A stretch of 25,975 nucleotides of DNA, taken from positions 1 to 25,975 of the IMG/VR virus record IMGVR_UViG_3300005528_000174. One strand, 5' to 3'. How positions within the stretch are numbered: the stretch's first letter is position 1; each line of letters begins with the position of its first letter. Made by a program: the position numbers and the translations under genes. Below the pieces are notes generated by a model. It did not search any database. It was not told the DNA's origin and was given only the letters and a program-made list of their open reading frames with translations. Source of the DNA: a virus. Below, piece by piece: positions 17,253 through 25,000 of the stretch.

Positions 17253-17796
17253 AAAAAATTTAATTTGTTTTTCTATATCCCTTGTGCTTTCTCAAAAAGC
17301 CTATGCTGGACGTGTTCATGGGTTTTTTGGGGCAGATATACCTTTTAACTATTCCCAGTCAAAAAACGTAGCTTCAAACGCTTTTAATCAAGCACTCGCA
17401 AGGCCTAATGTTGGGATTGCTTACGAAGTAACTTCTCAATATGGAATTTTGCTATCAACAACGTCTTTTTTAAATGCAGGCTATAAAGTAAAATTTGACA
17501 AGGCAGGCAAAACATACACCGCAGATGCTCTAGGCACTAGAGACTCTATCAGCGTTTATAAAAAACTTTCAAATCGTGATGCTTTTTTTATTATTTTATC
17601 AAATAACATAAATCAAACCACTGTAAACAATAAAACTTCAAGACATTCTTACTTAACTTATGGAGTAGGTTATGGAAAATTTATTACAAGAAATATGACA
17701 ATTAGCGCAACTTATACTCCAGCAATTATTAATAATATTCCTTCTGAAGGCTTTAAAGGTGCAATTAATTTAGGCGTTAACGTATGGCTTTTTTAG
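17218..17796 (+). CDS. Secreted outer-membrane beta-barrel protein
   Basis: 192 residues from ATG 17218, which overlaps the end of the hydrolase gene by 35 bases in another frame. An upstream ATG at 17206 is possible but would precede the signal peptide. The signal peptide has a basic start, a hydrophobic core NLICFSISLVLSQK and AYA|G cleavage (about residue 27). The mature part has alternating hydrophobic strands and ends in an aromatic residue (VNVWLF), as outer-membrane barrels do. Size fits a small 8-stranded barrel. Phage-coded barrels of this kind (lambda Lom is one known example, without homology claimed) alter the host surface or block receptor use. The exact role is inferred. Confidence 0.7.
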   Translation: MKIPLPTLNTIKKNLICFSISLVLSQKAYAGRVHGFFGADIPFNYSQSKNVASNAFNQALARPNVGIAYEVTSQYGILLSTTSFLNAGYKVKFDKAGKTYTADALGTRDSISVYKKLSNRDAFFIILSNNINQTTVNNKTSRHSYLTYGVGYGKFITRNMTISATYTPAIINNIPSEGFKGAINLGVNVWLF

Positions 17797-17918
17797 TGGT
17801 TGCATTTGTAGTGGTAAATGTATTAATTGCAACAAGTTTACATGTTCAAGACATTAAAGACAAGCGTAATACAAGCCCTGCCATAGAAAAAGAAAACCTA
17901 GAAAAACCTAAAGAATGA
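17784..17918 (+). CDS. Small single-span membrane protein (possible inner-membrane lysis component)
   Basis: 44 residues from ATG 17784, overlapping the end of the barrel gene. Residues 2-20 form one hydrophobic segment (AFLVVAFVVVNVLIATSL), followed by a charged tail with KDKR and EKENLEKPKE. The gene's TGA overlaps the next ATG (ATGA), so it is coupled to a lipoprotein gene. A one-span protein coupled to an outer-membrane lipoprotein is the arrangement of spanin pairs, but this protein is much shorter than usual inner-membrane spanins, so it could instead be a holin-like or membrane-adaptor peptide. Confidence 0.5.
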   Translation: MAFLVVAFVVVNVLIATSLHVQDIKDKRNTSPAIEKENLEKPKE

Positions 17919-18064
17919 AATTTACTTTTATTTTGCTATTGCTAACTTCTTGCCATCCTGGAAATCCACTATATATTAACGTTAAAGGGCGCTTTCACTC
18001 CTGTAAAAGAGTGGAAGACATTGCACCAAACCATAAGCATTATCAATGTAAACAATTATTTTAA
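17915..18064 (+). CDS. Small lipoprotein (possible outer-membrane lysis component)
   Basis: 49 residues, start ATG 17915 overlapping the preceding stop. The lipoprotein signal is clear: MKFTFILLLLTSC with lipobox L-T-S-C (Cys13). The mature part is 37 residues, with two further Cys, and His/Lys rich (RVEDIAPNHKHYQ). Being coupled with the one-span membrane peptide before it suggests a two-component unit, as in i-spanin/o-spanin pairs, but no family match can be claimed. The gene ends 13 bases before the convergent CaaX gene; no terminator hairpin is visible in that gap. Confidence 0.5.
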   Translation: MKFTFILLLLTSCHPGNPLYINVKGRFHSCKRVEDIAPNHKHYQCKQLF

Positions 18065-18077
18065 AGTAAAAATATTT

Positions 18078-18332
18078 TCATATTAATATACAACATTTTT
18101 TCTTTTTCTTGTGTGTTTTAGGGGACAGTTCAGGCTTTATTTCTTCCTCATTTAATTCAATTGAAGTTTTTCTATAGCTAATATTTTCTTGAAAAGTAAG
18201 GTTACTAGTCTCCAGTTCTCCTCTTCTGATCTCTTCTAAAGTATTAAGATTCATTTGCCGAATATAAGAATCTATTAAATTACTTAAAGCTTGATTTAAT
18301 TCTATTTCATTTTGTGTAAAGTCTTTGTTCAT
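18078..18332 (-). CDS. Small charged protein with C-terminal polybasic CaaX box
   Basis: 84 residues, mostly charged and helical (LEEIRRGELE, IELNEEEIKPELSP), no signal peptide. The C-terminus is KTHKKKKKCCILI, in which CILI is a CaaX box with an additional Cys before it and a run of five Lys. This matches the prenylated tails of Ras/Rho-type GTPases and CaaX effectors of some intracellular bacteria. With Ile at X, GGTase-I-type modification would be predicted. Bacteria do not prenylate, so the tail would act only if the protein reached the cytosol of a eukaryotic host. Alternatives: a plain hydrophobic membrane anchor, or chance. Start ATG 18332 has a short leader behind a consensus promoter overlapped by a palindrome. 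No secretion signal can be shown. Confidence 0.65.
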   Translation of the reverse strand: MNKDFTQNEIELNQALSNLIDSYIRQMNLNTLEEIRRGELETSNLTFQENISYRKTSIELNEEEIKPELSPKTHKKKKKCCILI

Positions 18333-18346
18333 AATTATATTTAAGT

Positions 18347-18366
18347 TGTAATATAATTATATTACA
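18347..18366 (-). promoter_or_regulatory. Perfect 20-bp palindrome over the -10 region (candidate operator)
   Basis: TGTAATATAATTATATTACA is a perfect inverted repeat of 20 bases. It contains the TATAAT box of the promoter upstream of the CaaX gene, so a protein bound here would block RNA polymerase. It also covers the last bases of the TAXI gene. Its symmetry suggests a dimeric regulator; the regulator is not identified in the window. Confidence 0.65.
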
Positions 18367-18384
18367 TTTTTGTAGGGTTGTCAA
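18356..18384 (-). promoter_or_regulatory. Consensus sigma70 promoter for the CaaX gene
   Basis: Read on the minus strand: TTGACA (18379-18384), 17-base spacer, TATAAT (18356-18361). Both boxes and the spacer match the sigma70 consensus exactly. The -10 box is about 24 bases from the ATG at 18332, leaving a short leader. The boxes lie at the end of and just after the TAXI gene, so this promoter serves the CaaX gene separately from the leftward operon. Confidence 0.85.
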
Positions 18385-19048
18385 GATTTATTTTAAAATT
18401 CCGAGAGTAAAGCTTAACGTCTGCCCCTACCGTTCTTGCGTTTAAAACCCCGTCCATATGTAAATTAGGGCTTGCCCTTTCTAGCTTTTCAATTTCATTA
18501 TAAGAAAAAGAATATAAGTTTACGTTGCAAATTGCAAGCATGTCCCTTAAAGCCTGAGATTGTTCGCTTATAAATAATAAAACAAAATCGATTTTGCCAG
18601 TACATAAATCTTGTACACGTTTTGCAAAAAACATTTCCTCTTTTAAATTTATATTTTGAAGGTTAAACGTATTTACAAGAATATTAAAAGCTTCTCCGTG
18701 TCCGCTTTTTTTATTAATACCTCCCGTTTTTCCGTTTAAATCTTGTACAGAATTTATGTGAAAATGTGGGGCGGTAATTAAAAACATATATTCTTTATAT
18801 AACGGCATACTATAAAAACCGTCAAGCTCTGGAACGTTTCCTTGTACTAATCCAGCCTCAACGCTTCCATTTAAAAGTAACTTTACATTTTCAGAAGATC
18901 CCGCGGTTTGCCTTACTTTGCATTTATAGTTTGCACAAATTTCAGAAGCCACTTGAAAGTAAACGCCCGAAGGATGTCCAGATGCAATTGTAAAAGCAAA
19001 AGCTGGCATTGATACGATAAACAAAAAAAGGGCTTTAATTACAATCAT
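18362..19048 (-). CDS. TAXI-type periplasmic solute-binding protein
   Basis: 228 residues with a clear signal peptide (MIVIKALFLFIVSMPAFA, cleaved about residue 18). The TAXI/TRAP-binding family pattern follows: IASGHPSGVYFQVASEIC (the G...GvYy.va..i motif), RQTAGSSENVKLLLNGSVEAGLVQ (T.GS.eNv..L..g......vQ), YMFLITAPHF and TGGINKKSGHGEA. Normal TAXI proteins are about 320 residues; this one is compact. In bacteria they deliver ligands to TRAP permeases, but no permease gene is present here. ATG 19048 overlaps the preceding gene by 14 bases, so it is translationally coupled. A sensing role with the two upstream membrane proteins is an inference. Confidence 0.8.
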   Translation of the reverse strand: MIVIKALFLFIVSMPAFAFTIASGHPSGVYFQVASEICANYKCKVRQTAGSSENVKLLLNGSVEAGLVQGNVPELDGFYSMPLYKEYMFLITAPHFHINSVQDLNGKTGGINKKSGHGEAFNILVNTFNLQNINLKEEMFFAKRVQDLCTGKIDFVLLFISEQSQALRDMLAICNVNLYSFSYNEIEKLERASPNLHMDGVLNARTVGADVKLYSRNFKINLDNPTKM

Positions 19049-19433
19049 TTACTTTCTTTAAGTTATTAATAGCGTTTATATTAGCGTTTGTACTTTCGGA
19101 ATAAATACGTCTTGCCATAGCAATATCCTCAGGAAGGGCTTTTAATTTTAAAAGGTTTACTTCAGTAGTTTCAAAAAATATGCCTTGATTTAGAATATTT
19201 GACAAGAGTAAATTTAAAGTTTCACAATTATTTTTTTTGGTAACGGATTCAATTAAAATAAGGCTTTTTTGCAAATCTACAACGTCTTTTTGTAGTTTTT
19301 GGATATCTGAAAGTCCTGTTGCAATTTTGCTTGGTAAGTTAATAATGCCAACTAGTAAAACGCCAACTCCAAAAACAATTGAAATGGTTTTTTTATATTC
19401 AAGAAAAGTGCTGGCAACTGCAGACAAATTCAT
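19035..19433 (-). CDS. One-span membrane protein with coiled coil
   Basis: 132 residues from ATG 19433, overlapping the preceding stop as ATGA. A hydrophobic segment (about 17-35, ISIVFGVGVLLVGIINLPS) is followed by a heptad-like stretch (LSDIQKLQKDVVDLQKSLILIESV, about 41-64), then a helical, charged tail with two Cys (about residues 70 and 131). The orientation of the soluble part is not decidable. It lies between the GAF-like membrane protein and the TAXI binding protein in one coupled operon, so it is a candidate linker or transducer of that set. No family recognised. Confidence 0.7.
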   Translation of the reverse strand: MNLSAVASTFLEYKKTISIVFGVGVLLVGIINLPSKIATGLSDIQKLQKDVVDLQKSLILIESVTKKNNCETLNLLLSNILNQGIFFETTEVNLLKLKALPEDIAMARRIYSESTNANINAINNLKKVNDCN

Positions 19434-20779
19434 ATGTTAGAGTTTCTAATTTCAACAACTCGATTCAGTTTGTCCTCAATGTCTAGTTCATCACATTTTA
19501 AATCCTCATTTTTGTATTTAGTAACGGTATAAACAAAGTGTAAATTATTAATTGTTTTTTTTGAAATAACAATTTTCATCCATTCTAATTCTTTTTTTGC
19601 AGTGTCAAAATACATTGATTTGAGTTTTATAAAAAGGTTGTTTTCGTTTCTAAAAATTGAATCATTGGTTATATGGTAAATTTCACCAATATTAATGCTT
19701 TGCAAATCACTTACGACATTTTTCCAAAGGCTTTTTTGACAAATCATTCTTTCGTTTTTATCACGAGAAACGTTTGAATACGCACATAAATCGGTAACGT
19801 GATCGTATATAATGTTACCTTTAGCGTCTCGCCTAAAGCCTAATAAAGTATTTGTTTTTAAAACAAAATCATTTTCATTTAAGATTTCAACTTTTGACTC
19901 ACTAAAAAAAGTCGAACTTCCACAAACGTTTGCAATGGAATTTAATTCAGACCATATACTTTGATCAACATTGTCAACGTAAATGTATTGAGGCAATCTT
20001 GAAGCAAAAAACTTAAACATATTGCCGTATATTTGTTTTGAAGCTACAAAAGAATATAAAACTGCTGATATAAGTACTAATCCAGCCCAAAAAAAGACTT
20101 TTAAATAAATCCATTTCACTAAATCAGATCTCTTCTTTTTAAATTCATTATATTTTGACAAATAAAGACTTTGAATATCTTTTGCAAGTAGTGTTAGATG
20201 TTCTTGCAAAAAGTCTTGTGAAGCTTCTCCACTAACGTTTACCGAAACCGCAGCCGAAACAACGCCAAAAAGAATATCATTAAGGTAAACGGGCAAAAGG
20301 GCAACGTACTTTGCTTTAACTGGGGTTCTTGTTAGTAGTTCAATAAAAGTATTTAATCCCTTAGATTCAAAGTCCTTTAAAGTAAACGTTTTTATTTTGT
20401 TACGAGAAAGTTCTTGTATAAAAGTAAGTTCTTTTTCTGTTCCAGTAACTTTTAACGGTTTACTTGTGTGGTAAACAGATTTTGTGCTACCTATTAAGCA
20501 TTGACCGTCCTTTTGACAATTTGGTAACGCCCCTATTACATCTTGAATTGTAGCAGAGTCTCCATTTACAAAAGAAAAGCCAATATAAAAATTGCCGTTT
20601 AATGCTTCACAACAACGAGTTAAGTTTTTGCTAATCGTTGAGCAGTTGCAAACATTATTAAATTCAGAGGTTAAAAAACTTGAAAGAACTTTTGCAGTTT
20701 TATCATTTAAAAAAAAAGAATCCTTGACCCTAGCAATTATTTTAATGATATCAATTGCAGCGTAAATCATTCTTGACAT
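19430..20779 (-). CDS. Membrane protein with cytoplasmic GAF-like domain and extracytoplasmic C-terminal domain
   Basis: 449 residues from ATG 20779; an earlier TTG (20806) is less likely. An amphipathic N-terminal helix is followed (about 25-205) by a GAF-like fold ending in VALLPVYLNDILFGVVSAAVSVNV, the typical closing strands (P.......G........). A membrane helix follows (about 225-245, YLKVFFWAGLVLISAVLYSFV), then about 200 extracytoplasmic residues with several Cys (NVCGSSTFF, DLCAYSNVS, MICQKSL). No kinase, cyclase or methyl-accepting domain is seen. It is coupled to the next two genes. The order (sensor-like protein, coiled-coil linker, binding protein) suggests a ligand-responsive membrane complex; the function is not known. 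Confidence 0.6.
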   Translation of the reverse strand: MSRMIYAAIDIIKIIARVKDSFFLNDKTAKVLSSFLTSEFNNVCNCSTISKNLTRCCEALNGNFYIGFSFVNGDSATIQDVIGALPNCQKDGQCLIGSTKSVYHTSKPLKVTGTEKELTFIQELSRNKIKTFTLKDFESKGLNTFIELLTRTPVKAKYVALLPVYLNDILFGVVSAAVSVNVSGEASQDFLQEHLTLLAKDIQSLYLSKYNEFKKKRSDLVKWIYLKVFFWAGLVLISAVLYSFVASKQIYGNMFKFFASRLPQYIYVDNVDQSIWSELNSIANVCGSSTFFSESKVEILNENDFVLKTNTLLGFRRDAKGNIIYDHVTDLCAYSNVSRDKNERMICQKSLWKNVVSDLQSINIGEIYHITNDSIFRNENNLFIKLKSMYFDTAKKELEWMKIVISKKTINNLHFVYTVTKYKNEDLKCDELDIEDKLNRVVEIRNSNI

Positions 20780-20840
20780 CAAGTAAAAAACAGATTTTAA
20801 ATTCAAAAATATAAATACTTATAAAGTCAAGAGTTGCTTT

Positions 20841-21314
20841 TTAGCCAAAAGAAATATTTGACATTTCTGCAATTTCTTCATCTGAAAGTTCAGAATAAAA
20901 TCCCTGTTCTAGGTTTTCTAATTCTTTTTTAATAATTCCTTGTGCAGTTCTTAACATATCGCACCCGTTTATTCCTCTCAGCTTGTAATCAAATAGTATA
21001 TTTAAAACATACAAAACAAATAAAGGAAGCTGGTTTTGTTTTACGTAGTTATCAACTGAGTATTCGCCTTGGTTTAACCATAAATCACTTTCATAATATT
21101 GTACGCCATTTTTTAATTGACGATTATAAGACTCTATTAGTTGACCTAGACAATCAATGCTTTTTTCAAGGTCAATAACAGACTGCCCTTCTTTTTTGCG
21201 TGAAATATATTTAATAATTGAAAATTCCAAGATATCAAGATTGCCATCTATTTTGTTTGCGTCGATAAATTCAAATGGTGAAATTCTCATTTTTGAGTAA
21301 TGTTTTTTTTGCAT
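20841..21314 (-). CDS. Hypothetical protein, leftward accessory operon
   Basis: 157 residues, soluble, no signal or membrane segment. Begins MQKKHYSKMRISPFEFI and ends with the acidic LSDEEIAEMSNISFG. The middle is helical (FSIIKYISRKKEGQSVIDLEKSIDCLGQLIESYNRQL). No family recognised. It starts 9 bases after the stop of the preceding leftward gene, so the two are probably cotranscribed. The gap of 61 bases to the next gene holds a TTGACT box but no good -10, so separate transcription of the membrane module is possible. Confidence 0.6.
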   Translation of the reverse strand: MQKKHYSKMRISPFEFIDANKIDGNLDILEFSIIKYISRKKEGQSVIDLEKSIDCLGQLIESYNRQLKNGVQYYESDLWLNQGEYSVDNYVKQNQLPLFVLYVLNILFDYKLRGINGCDMLRTAQGIIKKELENLEQGFYSELSDEEIAEMSNISFG

Positions 21315-21323
21315 AATTATTTT

Positions 21324-21593
21324 TTAGTTATTTTTACAAAGTGTTTTGATGTCAATTTCGCCTTCTGCAACTTTTCGCTTAAAGTCAAATTCCCTCATAG
21401 ATTGTTTTAAATTTTCTATATATTCTATATCATTTTCATATAAAGCTTGCAAAATACGATATGAAAGTGCTTTAAATCTTGCATTAGGGCTTGATTGTGC
21501 TTTTACCTTTTCAATATCAATTAAAAGGTAAGGAGATAAAGCCTTACATTCAATTAGGTACTTTTCAAAAGGAAGTGCGGTACGTTTTTTCAT
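21324..21593 (-). CDS. Hypothetical small protein, first gene of leftward accessory operon
   Basis: 89 residues from ATG 21593. A longer frame starting at TTG 21650 would begin inside the promoter -35 box, so the ATG is preferred. It is basic and helical, with ECKALSPYLLIDIEKVKAQSSPNARFKALSYRILQALYENDIEYIENLKQSMREFDFKRKVAEGEID. No known motif. It is the first leftward gene of the divergent control region and is followed 9 bases later by the next unknown gene. Confidence 0.6.
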   Translation of the reverse strand: MKKRTALPFEKYLIECKALSPYLLIDIEKVKAQSSPNARFKALSYRILQALYENDIEYIENLKQSMREFDFKRKVAEGEIDIKTLCKNN

Positions 21594-21622
21594 GTAGATT
21601 AATAAGTTGCTTATTAATTTTT

Positions 21623-21650
21623 TTAATAAAGTTAATATTTTTAAAGTCAA
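21623..21650 (-). promoter_or_regulatory. Weak candidate promoter for the leftward accessory operon
   Basis: Minus strand: TTGACT (21645-21650) and TATTAA (21623-21628) at a 16-base spacing, about 30 bases before ATG 21593. The -35 box is good, the -10 is only partly like the consensus. It would serve the leftward genes. Confidence 0.45.
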
Positions 21651-21760
21651 GCACTTTTTACAAAATTTAAAATATTTATTAATTTTTTATATATAAGTAC
21701 CGTGTTTTGCGTCATTTTTGCCTAATTTTTAAAATTATTTTATTTTTTTTAAAAAAAGAC

Positions 21761-21789
21761 TTGACTTTTGCAAAGTTGCCTTTTATAGA
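21761..21789 (+). promoter_or_regulatory. Sigma70-type promoter for the lipoprotein gene
   Basis: TTGACT (21761-21766), 17-base spacer, TATAGA (21784-21789), 33 bases before the ATG at 21822. The overlapping TAGAAT (21786-21791) is an alternative -10 at a longer spacing. No other gene lies upstream on this strand, so it is the likely source of lipoprotein transcription and perhaps of the methyltransferase. Confidence 0.7.
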
Positions 21790-21821
21790 ATTTTAACTTA
21801 AATATAACTTATTAAATTTTT

Positions 21822-22001
21822 ATGAAAACACCTTTTATTATTTTAAGCTTGTTGCTATTAGCTTGTTGTGGGAAACCTGAAACTTTTGATTACAAAAAAT
21901 GCACAGGAAGCGAAATGAATATGGTAAAAAAAAGTGCAAGCTCTCAAGATGGTAAGCATTTAGAGTATGTTGCTTATCATAAATTTGGTTGTAAACTTTA
22001 A
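21822..22001 (+). CDS. Small lipoprotein (moron-like, possible superinfection-exclusion type)
   Basis: 59 residues. Signal MKTPFIILSLLLLAC with lipobox L-L-A-C (Cys15, followed by a second Cys), then a 44-residue mature part with two further Cys (Cys27 and Cys57), possibly a disulphide. It has its own promoter upstream and a hairpin right after the stop, so it is a self-contained transcription unit, as phage morons are. Small phage lipoproteins can block receptors or DNA entry of other phages, but no family match is claimed. Confidence 0.7.
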   Translation: MKTPFIILSLLLLACCGKPETFDYKKCTGSEMNMVKKSASSQDGKHLEYVAYHKFGCKL

Positions 22002-22028
22002 AATATGCCCGTGAAATTCGGGCATATT
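22002..22028 (+). terminator. Hairpin after the lipoprotein gene
   Basis: AATATGCCCG (22002-22011) and CGGGCATATT (22019-22028) form a perfect 10-bp stem with a 7-base loop, immediately after the TAA at 21999-22001. The sequence after it is A/T rich but lacks a strong T run, so termination may be partial and the downstream methyltransferase could be read through. Confidence 0.65.
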
Positions 22029-22055
22029 AAATTATAAAATATTGTAAATTAATCT

Positions 22056-25000
22056 ATGAACAAAAAGCAAAACTTAAAGCAGTCCATAAAAAGTATTGCC
22101 CTTGACTCTTATAACATAACATATTATTTAAACAATCAAGACATAAAGGCGAATAGTCAATTGCATCAAATTTATGTTAATTTTCAAGAAAAGCTTTGTC
22201 CAGAGTTTAAAATACAAGATTTTGGTAGCACCCTTTCTCAGATATTAACTTATACAATATTTTTAGCAAAGTTAGAATCAAAAGAAAATATTAATTTTTT
22301 TAATTTTAAAAATTACATTCCCGAAGGTTTTTTATTAACTAGCCCGCTTTTAGATTTTATAAATTTAATTGAACAAAGTCAATATAGCGATATAAAAGAC
22401 CACGTTTTAAATATAATGTTGTTAGTTAATAATTTATCTTTTGAAGAATTACAAAACTCCATAAATTTACAATATGAAAATAGCGACGTTGACGTTTCTA
22501 TGTACTTTTATGAAAATTTTCTTAAAGAATGCGACCTTAAAAGTAAGAAAGCTGGTGGAGTTTACTATACTCCTCCTGAAATAGTTAAATTTATTATTAA
22601 TCAAGTTTCAAGCATTTTACAGGAAGACTTTGACCTTGTAGAGGGTTTAGCAAATAATCAAGTTAAGCTTCTTGATTTTGCTTGTGGAACGGGTACGTTT
22701 ATTTTGAAAAGTTATAAAAAGGTTCTTGAGCTTGCAGAAAATAATGCCATGGATATAAAAACTGTAGCACAAGATTTAATTAAAAATTTCCACGGATTTG
22801 AACTGTCCCCAGTTCCTTTTACAATTGCAGATTTAAAAATAAAACAACTGCTAAAAAAGAAAGCTGGGTATCTATTGCAAGAGGGAGAGTTGTCGCCAAT
22901 TGTACTTAAAAACACGCTTGAAAACAAGAAGGATATTCAAACAAACCTATTTGCCAAAGCAGTGGCTGAGAAAGGCAGGGAGGCGAATAAAATCAAAGAT
23001 AACAAGGAAATAATAGCCATAATCGGCAACCCGCCTTATAATTCCAGTTCACAAAATGAATTTCATAAGGATAACGAACTGCTTAAATTCCACGCAAACT
23101 ATAAATGCAAAGACGAAACAAATTCAAAATCGGTTCAGGACGACTACATTAAATTTATTGCCTTTGCACACAAGAAAATAAACGATGCTAGCCGTGGCGT
23201 TATAGGTGTTATAGTCAATAATTCATTCTTAAAAGGCTTAACTCATCGCAAAATGAGGAATGAACTTATGAAAGACTTTGACAAAATCTACATCATAGAC
23301 CTGCACGGAAATGCAAGAATTGGTGAAACGGCGGAGGATGGTTCAGCTGATCAAAATGTATTTGATATCATGCAAGGGGTTTGTATTATATTGTTAGTCA
23401 AGAACAAAGATATTAAACGCAAAGGAATCTTCCACATTGACCTTTACGGCAAAAGGAAAGCAAAGTTCAACCGCCTCAACGAGCTTGATCGCAAACAATT
23501 AACAAAACTTGGAGTCCAAGAATTCAACAAGGCATTTCGTTCAACCAAATGGGGGAAGGAAAGATTTATTGACGACCTTTCGTTTTTTTCGCCAATGAAA
23601 GAAGCAACTGCAATGCTTGAATATGGCAAGTTTTGGGGGTTGACGGATGTGTTTGGGGAGTATACGAGTGGGATTCAGACAATTAGAGATAATGTGACAA
23701 TACATCACTCAAAGGAATCTTTAAAATCTGTTTTAAATGATTTCCAGAATTTAACACAAGAACAAATTGAAATAAAGTATAAAACGGAAGATGCAAGAGA
23801 TTGGAAAATATCAAGGTCAAAACAAGATATAGAAAAAAATATAAACAATGAATTTTGCTATCAGAAAATTCACTACAGACCTTTTGATGTTAGAGAAACT
23901 TTTTATAGTGGTACACAAAATGGCTTTGTATGCAATCCACGATTTGCCATAATGCAACACATGCTTAATGGGGATAACGTGGGGTTGGTGTTTAGAAGAT
24001 CTGCAATACATAATTACTATGATGATGTATTCGTCACAAGCTACATGTCGGATCTAAATACATTTGGTAGTCATGGTTCTGTACTCGCCCCCCTCTACCT
24101 CCACACTTCCAACCTTGGAATTGAAGAAAGGAAGCCGAACTGTAAAACAAATGCAATGATAGAGTACGGAGAATACTGGGGATTGACGGATGTGTTTGGG
24201 GAGTATGTTAGTGGGATTGAGACGCAAAACGATGGAAAATACATCCATTTTCAAGATGATTTTGTCAAAACAATTGAAGGATATGAACAAGAAAAAGTGA
24301 AGAATGTTGCGTACCGCCCATTTGACACTCGCAAAATTTACTATGACACCAATTTGCTTGGCAGGGCAAGATTTGCCGTTATGCAACACATGTTAAAAGA
24401 AAATAATATGGGGTTAATATTTGAAAGAGGACACAGTATCTTACAATGGCACCACGCATTTATTGTTAACGGCATTTCTGATGGTCATACGATTGGTGCA
24501 AAATCCTATCTCGCCCCCCTCTACCTCCACACTTTCAACCTTGGAATTGAAGAAAAGAAGCCGAACTTCAAGCCTGAGTTTGCCAAGATGATTGCTGAAA
24601 ACTTTGGCAACCCAACCCCCGAGGAAGTTTTGGCTTTTATTTATGCCTCTATGCACTCCCCCACTTACCGCACAAAATATTTGGAGCTTTTGAAGATTGA
24701 CTTCCCGCGAATCAATTTTGATGTGGGGGTTGATGAATGGGGGCGCCTCTCTAAAATCGGGCAGGATTTAATTGACGCACATTTGATGAGGAAAATCCCT
24801 GCTTTGAAAATCGGATCTTGTATAAGTACTATAGGTTTTGATAAAATCATCTGCCAAAAGCCAAAATATAACGAGGAAGAGAAGCGAATTTACATTGGTA
24901 AGGAGGTTTATTTTGACTGCGTAACTCCTGAAATTTGGAACTTTAAAATCGGTGGCTATCAAGTGCTGGATAAATACCTTAAAGAAAGGGCTGAAAGAAT

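Larger units (their letters stand above)
21594..21821. promoter_or_regulatory. Divergent AT-rich control region
   Basis: 228 bases between the leftward accessory operon and the rightward lipoprotein gene. It holds -35-like boxes for both directions and a run of T and A tracts (TTTTTTTTAAAAAAA near 21743-21757). No gene is seen in it. The arrangement is that of a lysogeny-type or accessory control region, but no repressor gene is recognised in the window. Confidence 0.6.

Noticed and set aside
18065-18077. A bidirectional terminator between the lipoprotein and CaaX genes
   Set aside because: Only 13 bases separate the genes, and no GC stem is visible, just an A/T-rich palindrome-like stretch.
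20807-20830. TTGACT at 20825-20830 as a full promoter for the membrane module
   Set aside because: No acceptable -10 box is found at 16-18 bases; only the -35 half is convincing.
22056-22900. A nuclease or helicase domain at the N-terminus of the methyltransferase protein
   Set aside because: No PD-(D/E)XK pattern or Walker motifs are visible before motif I; the N-terminal part looks like a helical lead domain.
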